Assembly: GCA_020099315.1 (NCBI GenBank)
Contig: CP083650.1
Span: forward strand, 3,348,001-3,412,000
Direction of reading: 5' to 3'
DNA: 64,000 nt
Source of the DNA: Citrobacter europaeus
GTDB taxonomy: Bacteria > Pseudomonadota > Gammaproteobacteria > Enterobacterales > Enterobacteriaceae
Numbering within the stretch: the first letter of the stretch is position 1; each line of letters starts with the position of its first letter. A program made the position numbers and the translations under genes. Below are positions 61,752 through 64,000 of the stretch, in pieces. The notes under the pieces are model-generated. The model saw only the letters and a list, made by a program, of their open reading frames with translations. It made no database searches and had not been told where the DNA came from.

Positions 61752-63750
61752 CGTTTACATCCGTCAGATTAAATTGCAAAACGACGCAGGCATTATGACC
61801 CGGCGTCGAGGCCAGGCGCAGTTCGCCGTCCATTTGCGTCATTAACGATACACAAATCGATAAGCCAATACCGAGACCCACATCCTTACTGGTGGTAAAC
61901 GGTTTTAACAGTGATGGCAATAACGCCTCTGGCCAGCCGGGACCGTTATCACAGACAAAGACGCACAACTGGCTGCCCTCAGCCTGCCAGTGAACGTCTA
62001 TGTGCGCGGCAGTCGGACATGCATCCAGTGCATTTGCCAGGACGTTTACCAACACCTGCTGAATACGCACTTCATCACCTGCCACCCACACGCTCCGGTC
62101 TGGAAGCGTCAGCGTGCCCTGCTGCGGCTTATGCCGCATAGCCAACAGTTCCCAGGCAGCGCTGAACGTTTGTCGTAGGTCGACCGGATGCAAAGGCGCG
62201 CCCGGTTCGGCCCGACGCGCAAACTGACGCAGTGAACGAATAATGGCATCGATGCGGGTAATCAGCCCCTCCGCTTTAGCCAACGTACTTCTGGCCTGAG
62301 CGGATTGGTCCTGCTCAATTGCCCTTCCCGCCGTAAACAAGTACATCGACAGCGCATTTAGCGGTTGGTTAATTTCATGCGCCAGCGTGGTCATCGTCTG
62401 ACCAACCACCGCCAGCTTTGCCGTCTGGATCAGTTCATCCTGCATCGCCCGGAGATCGGACTCAATCTCCTTACGCTCCGTCACTTCTTGCTCCAACTGA
62501 TTTTTTTGCGCACTCAACTGACCCAGAGTATGGCGCAGCAAGCCTGCAATACGCCCCAGCTCATCGCGCCCATAAACCGGGATAGTAGCATCCGTTCTGC
62601 CAAGACCAATTTGCACCACGGCCTGGTTGAGCGCGGTAAAACGCTTCACCAGCCGCGAACGAATGAAGTAGTGGTTAAGCCCCCAGGCAAGAAGTAGCGC
62701 GAGCAGCGTAGCCAGCAAAATAAGTCCGCCGCTGACGCGAACAATCTGTTCCAGCCGCTGGTTAAACATCTGCATTTGCTGATGGCTACTTCCCAACTGC
62801 GCTTCCAGCAGCGTTCGAAAGCGCCCGAGCGTTGCCTCTCGGGTATGGTTGGCATCAACCAGCGCTTTTTGCGCGGCGACATAATCGCGCATGGTATCGG
62901 GCATTTTATTTTTCATCATGCCGATTTCCAGCAGCTCGTCGATAGTTTGCCGCAGGGTTATCGTACTGGGCCAGTCATCGAGGGTACGGATATTTTCATC
63001 CGCCGTTTTTTTCAGGTTCTCCAGATAGCGGATGTGATTTTCCACCAACATGCCGTCGTCACTACCCGACTTCAGTTCATTGAGCCTGTCGCGTAAATCA
63101 TCAACGATCTGATTTTCAATTCTTGCCAGGGTGTAGACCTGCTGCTGCTCGTTTTGCACCTCTCTGGCACGTTTGAGATACAGCGCAGCATCACCATTTT
63201 TGGCCTCGATTTGATCCAGCAACGTCCCCTGCTGCCAGGTAAAATCCTGCACCAGCGAATTCAGCTCGGTAGTAAAATCATCATGAAGCCAGTCTATGCG
63301 CGCGGAAAGTTCGCTCACTTTTTCACGCACAAGGAACAGGTTGTAGAGCACCCGATCCAGTTCCGCCATCAGCGCCCGGCTGTCTTGCAAAAGCACCGCC
63401 AGTTGCTGCTGCTCTGTCGGTTGCAAGCCCCGGCTCAGCACCTCAATCTTATCCAGATGGGAGATTATTTGATTGCGTAGCTGCAACCTTACCGTGGTGT
63501 TGGGGGCCAGCAGGAACTCATTCAGTTGATCCACAACCAGGTTGAGATTCCCTTCAATCAAAAAAGCGGAATGCACGCGCGGGAAGTAATCATCAAGCGA
63601 ATAACGTATCTGCGAGCTTTGCTCATGCCAGGAGTACAAACTGACGCAGCTTACGCTCAGCGTCAGTAATGCGCCGGTAAGGAAAGCGCCCCGCAGGCTG
63701 CTGCTGATGCTGAGCTGACGCAGGCGTTGCAGTATCGATCCACCTTTCAT
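61741..63750 (-). CDS. pgtB: Phosphoglycerate transport sensor kinase PgtB
   Basis: 669-residue membrane histidine kinase. First span at about 19-39, long periplasmic helical sensor part with coiled-coil character (about 45-330), second span at about 337-358, HAMP (about 360-412), then the phosphoacceptor H458 in TLAHEINQPLNALSMYL and the ATPase boxes NVLANALDACP, VCDNGPGWP and KDVGLGIGLSI. Its start overlaps the pgtC stop (ATGA), so the three pgt genes form one leftward operon. Confidence 0.93.
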   Translation of the reverse strand: MKGGSILQRLRQLSISSSLRGAFLTGALLTLSVSCVSLYSWHEQSSQIRYSLDDYFPRVHSAFLIEGNLNLVVDQLNEFLLAPNTTVRLQLRNQIISHLDKIEVLSRGLQPTEQQQLAVLLQDSRALMAELDRVLYNLFLVREKVSELSARIDWLHDDFTTELNSLVQDFTWQQGTLLDQIEAKNGDAALYLKRAREVQNEQQQVYTLARIENQIVDDLRDRLNELKSGSDDGMLVENHIRYLENLKKTADENIRTLDDWPSTITLRQTIDELLEIGMMKNKMPDTMRDYVAAQKALVDANHTREATLGRFRTLLEAQLGSSHQQMQMFNQRLEQIVRVSGGLILLATLLALLLAWGLNHYFIRSRLVKRFTALNQAVVQIGLGRTDATIPVYGRDELGRIAGLLRHTLGQLSAQKNQLEQEVTERKEIESDLRAMQDELIQTAKLAVVGQTMTTLAHEINQPLNALSMYLFTAGRAIEQDQSAQARSTLAKAEGLITRIDAIIRSLRQFARRAEPGAPLHPVDLRQTFSAAWELLAMRHKPQQGTLTLPDRSVWVAGDEVRIQQVLVNVLANALDACPTAAHIDVHWQAEGSQLCVFVCDNGPGWPEALLPSLLKPFTTSKDVGLGIGLSICVSLMTQMDGELRLASTPGHNACVVLQFNLTDVNDVE

Positions 63751-64000
63751 TTTAACTCTTCCAGTTTGGAAATCGCCTGACGCTGATTTTTAAGAAACCA
63801 CAACTGCCACTCCATCATCTGCTGTTCGGCCACGCTTTTATTATCAAATTGCGCAAGCCAGGCCTCATCTTCACTGTTCCTGGCATCTATCGGAACGCTG
63901 GTCAGTAACGCTCTGATTTCGGGTAGCGGGCGTTTCAGGCGCGCTTCGGCACTATAAAGCGCCCGCCAGGCATCTTTCAGTTGCGCGAGTCGAAAACTGA
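63747..64000 (-). CDS. pgtC: Phosphoglycerate transport regulatory protein PgtC (C-terminal part)
   Basis: The last 83 codons, open to the right edge of the window and in frame with a stop at 63747-63749. The residues seen include SAEARLKRPLPEIRALLT and WQLWFLKNQRQAISKLEELK. PgtC is a periplasmic binding-protein-like signal partner of PgtB in Salmonella. The start of the gene lies outside the window. Confidence 0.82.
   Translation of the reverse strand, partial: SFRLAQLKDAWRALYSAEARLKRPLPEIRALLTSVPIDARNSEDEAWLAQFDNKSVAEQQMMEWQLWFLKNQRQAISKLEELK

Noticed and set aside
56731..64000. Second copy of the argW 3' end as an att site
   Set aside because: No repeat of TTCGATTCCTGCAGGGGAC was noticed downstream in the window, so no bounded element can be drawn.
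1..64000. CRISPR arrays, insertion sequences, integrases
   Set aside because: No regularly spaced repeats, transposase or integrase frames were found; the only repeated elements are REP/BIME palindromes.

Overview
This window is a stretch of enteric chromosome. Nearly every gene matches, in sequence, length and order, the Escherichia coli/Salmonella segment that runs from alaA (yfbQ) to fadL-mlaA-yfdC-argW, and it ends in the pgt phosphoglycerate locus known from Salmonella. The core backbone with pgtABC after argW, but with several genes E. coli K-12 and Salmonella lack at these points, suggests a Citrobacter-like member of the Enterobacteriaceae. The genus is an inference; no rRNA or other taxonomic marker is present.

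Layout. 0-11 kb: alaA, yfbR, yfbS, hxpA, yfbU, yfbV, then the acetate pathway ackA-pta and the transporter yfcC. 11.5-12.6 kb: an orphan two-domain fimbrial adhesin with no chaperone or usher beside it. 12.7-17.2 kb: yfcD, yfcE, yfcF, yfcG, folX, yfcH and a GNAT acetyltransferase in the place where K-12 has rpnB. 17.2-21.4 kb: the basic amino acid uptake genes argT and hisJQMP, with recognisable sigma54 promoters before both argT and hisJ. 21.7-27.0 kb: ubiX, then an accessory sugar locus of a LacI-type regulator divergent from a GPH-family symporter and a cytoplasmic GH127 glycosidase. 27.1-36.3 kb: the long leftward cluster pdxB-usg-truA-dedA-accD-folC-dedD-cvpA-purF. 36.4-48.8 kb: flk, yfcJ, an accessory lipoprotein, fabB, mnmC, yfcL, epmC, yfcA, mepA, aroC, prmB, smrB and sixA. 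49-56.6 kb: fatty acid genes fadJ, fadI, yfcZ and fadL, then mlaA and yfdC. 56.6-64 kb: tRNA-Arg(CCU) argW, a protein built from two related winged-helix-like units, a NIT-domain chemoreceptor with a sigma28 promoter, a YaiL-like DUF2058 protein, and pgtA-pgtB-pgtC (pgtC cut by the window edge).

Regulation visible in the sequence includes a PurR box before cvpA-purF, FadR sites before fadI, fadL and fabB, a FabR box in the fabB/mnmC gap, CRP sites before fadL and the GH127 locus, an NtrC site before hisJ, and many REP/BIME palindromes between 2 and 48 kb.

I found no CRISPR array, insertion sequence, rRNA or intact prophage. No wholly new multi-gene system stands out. The most unusual pieces are the GH127 locus with its candidate operators, the argW gene without an encoded CCA next to the duplicated-domain protein, the flagellar-regulon NIT chemoreceptor, and the orphan adhesin.
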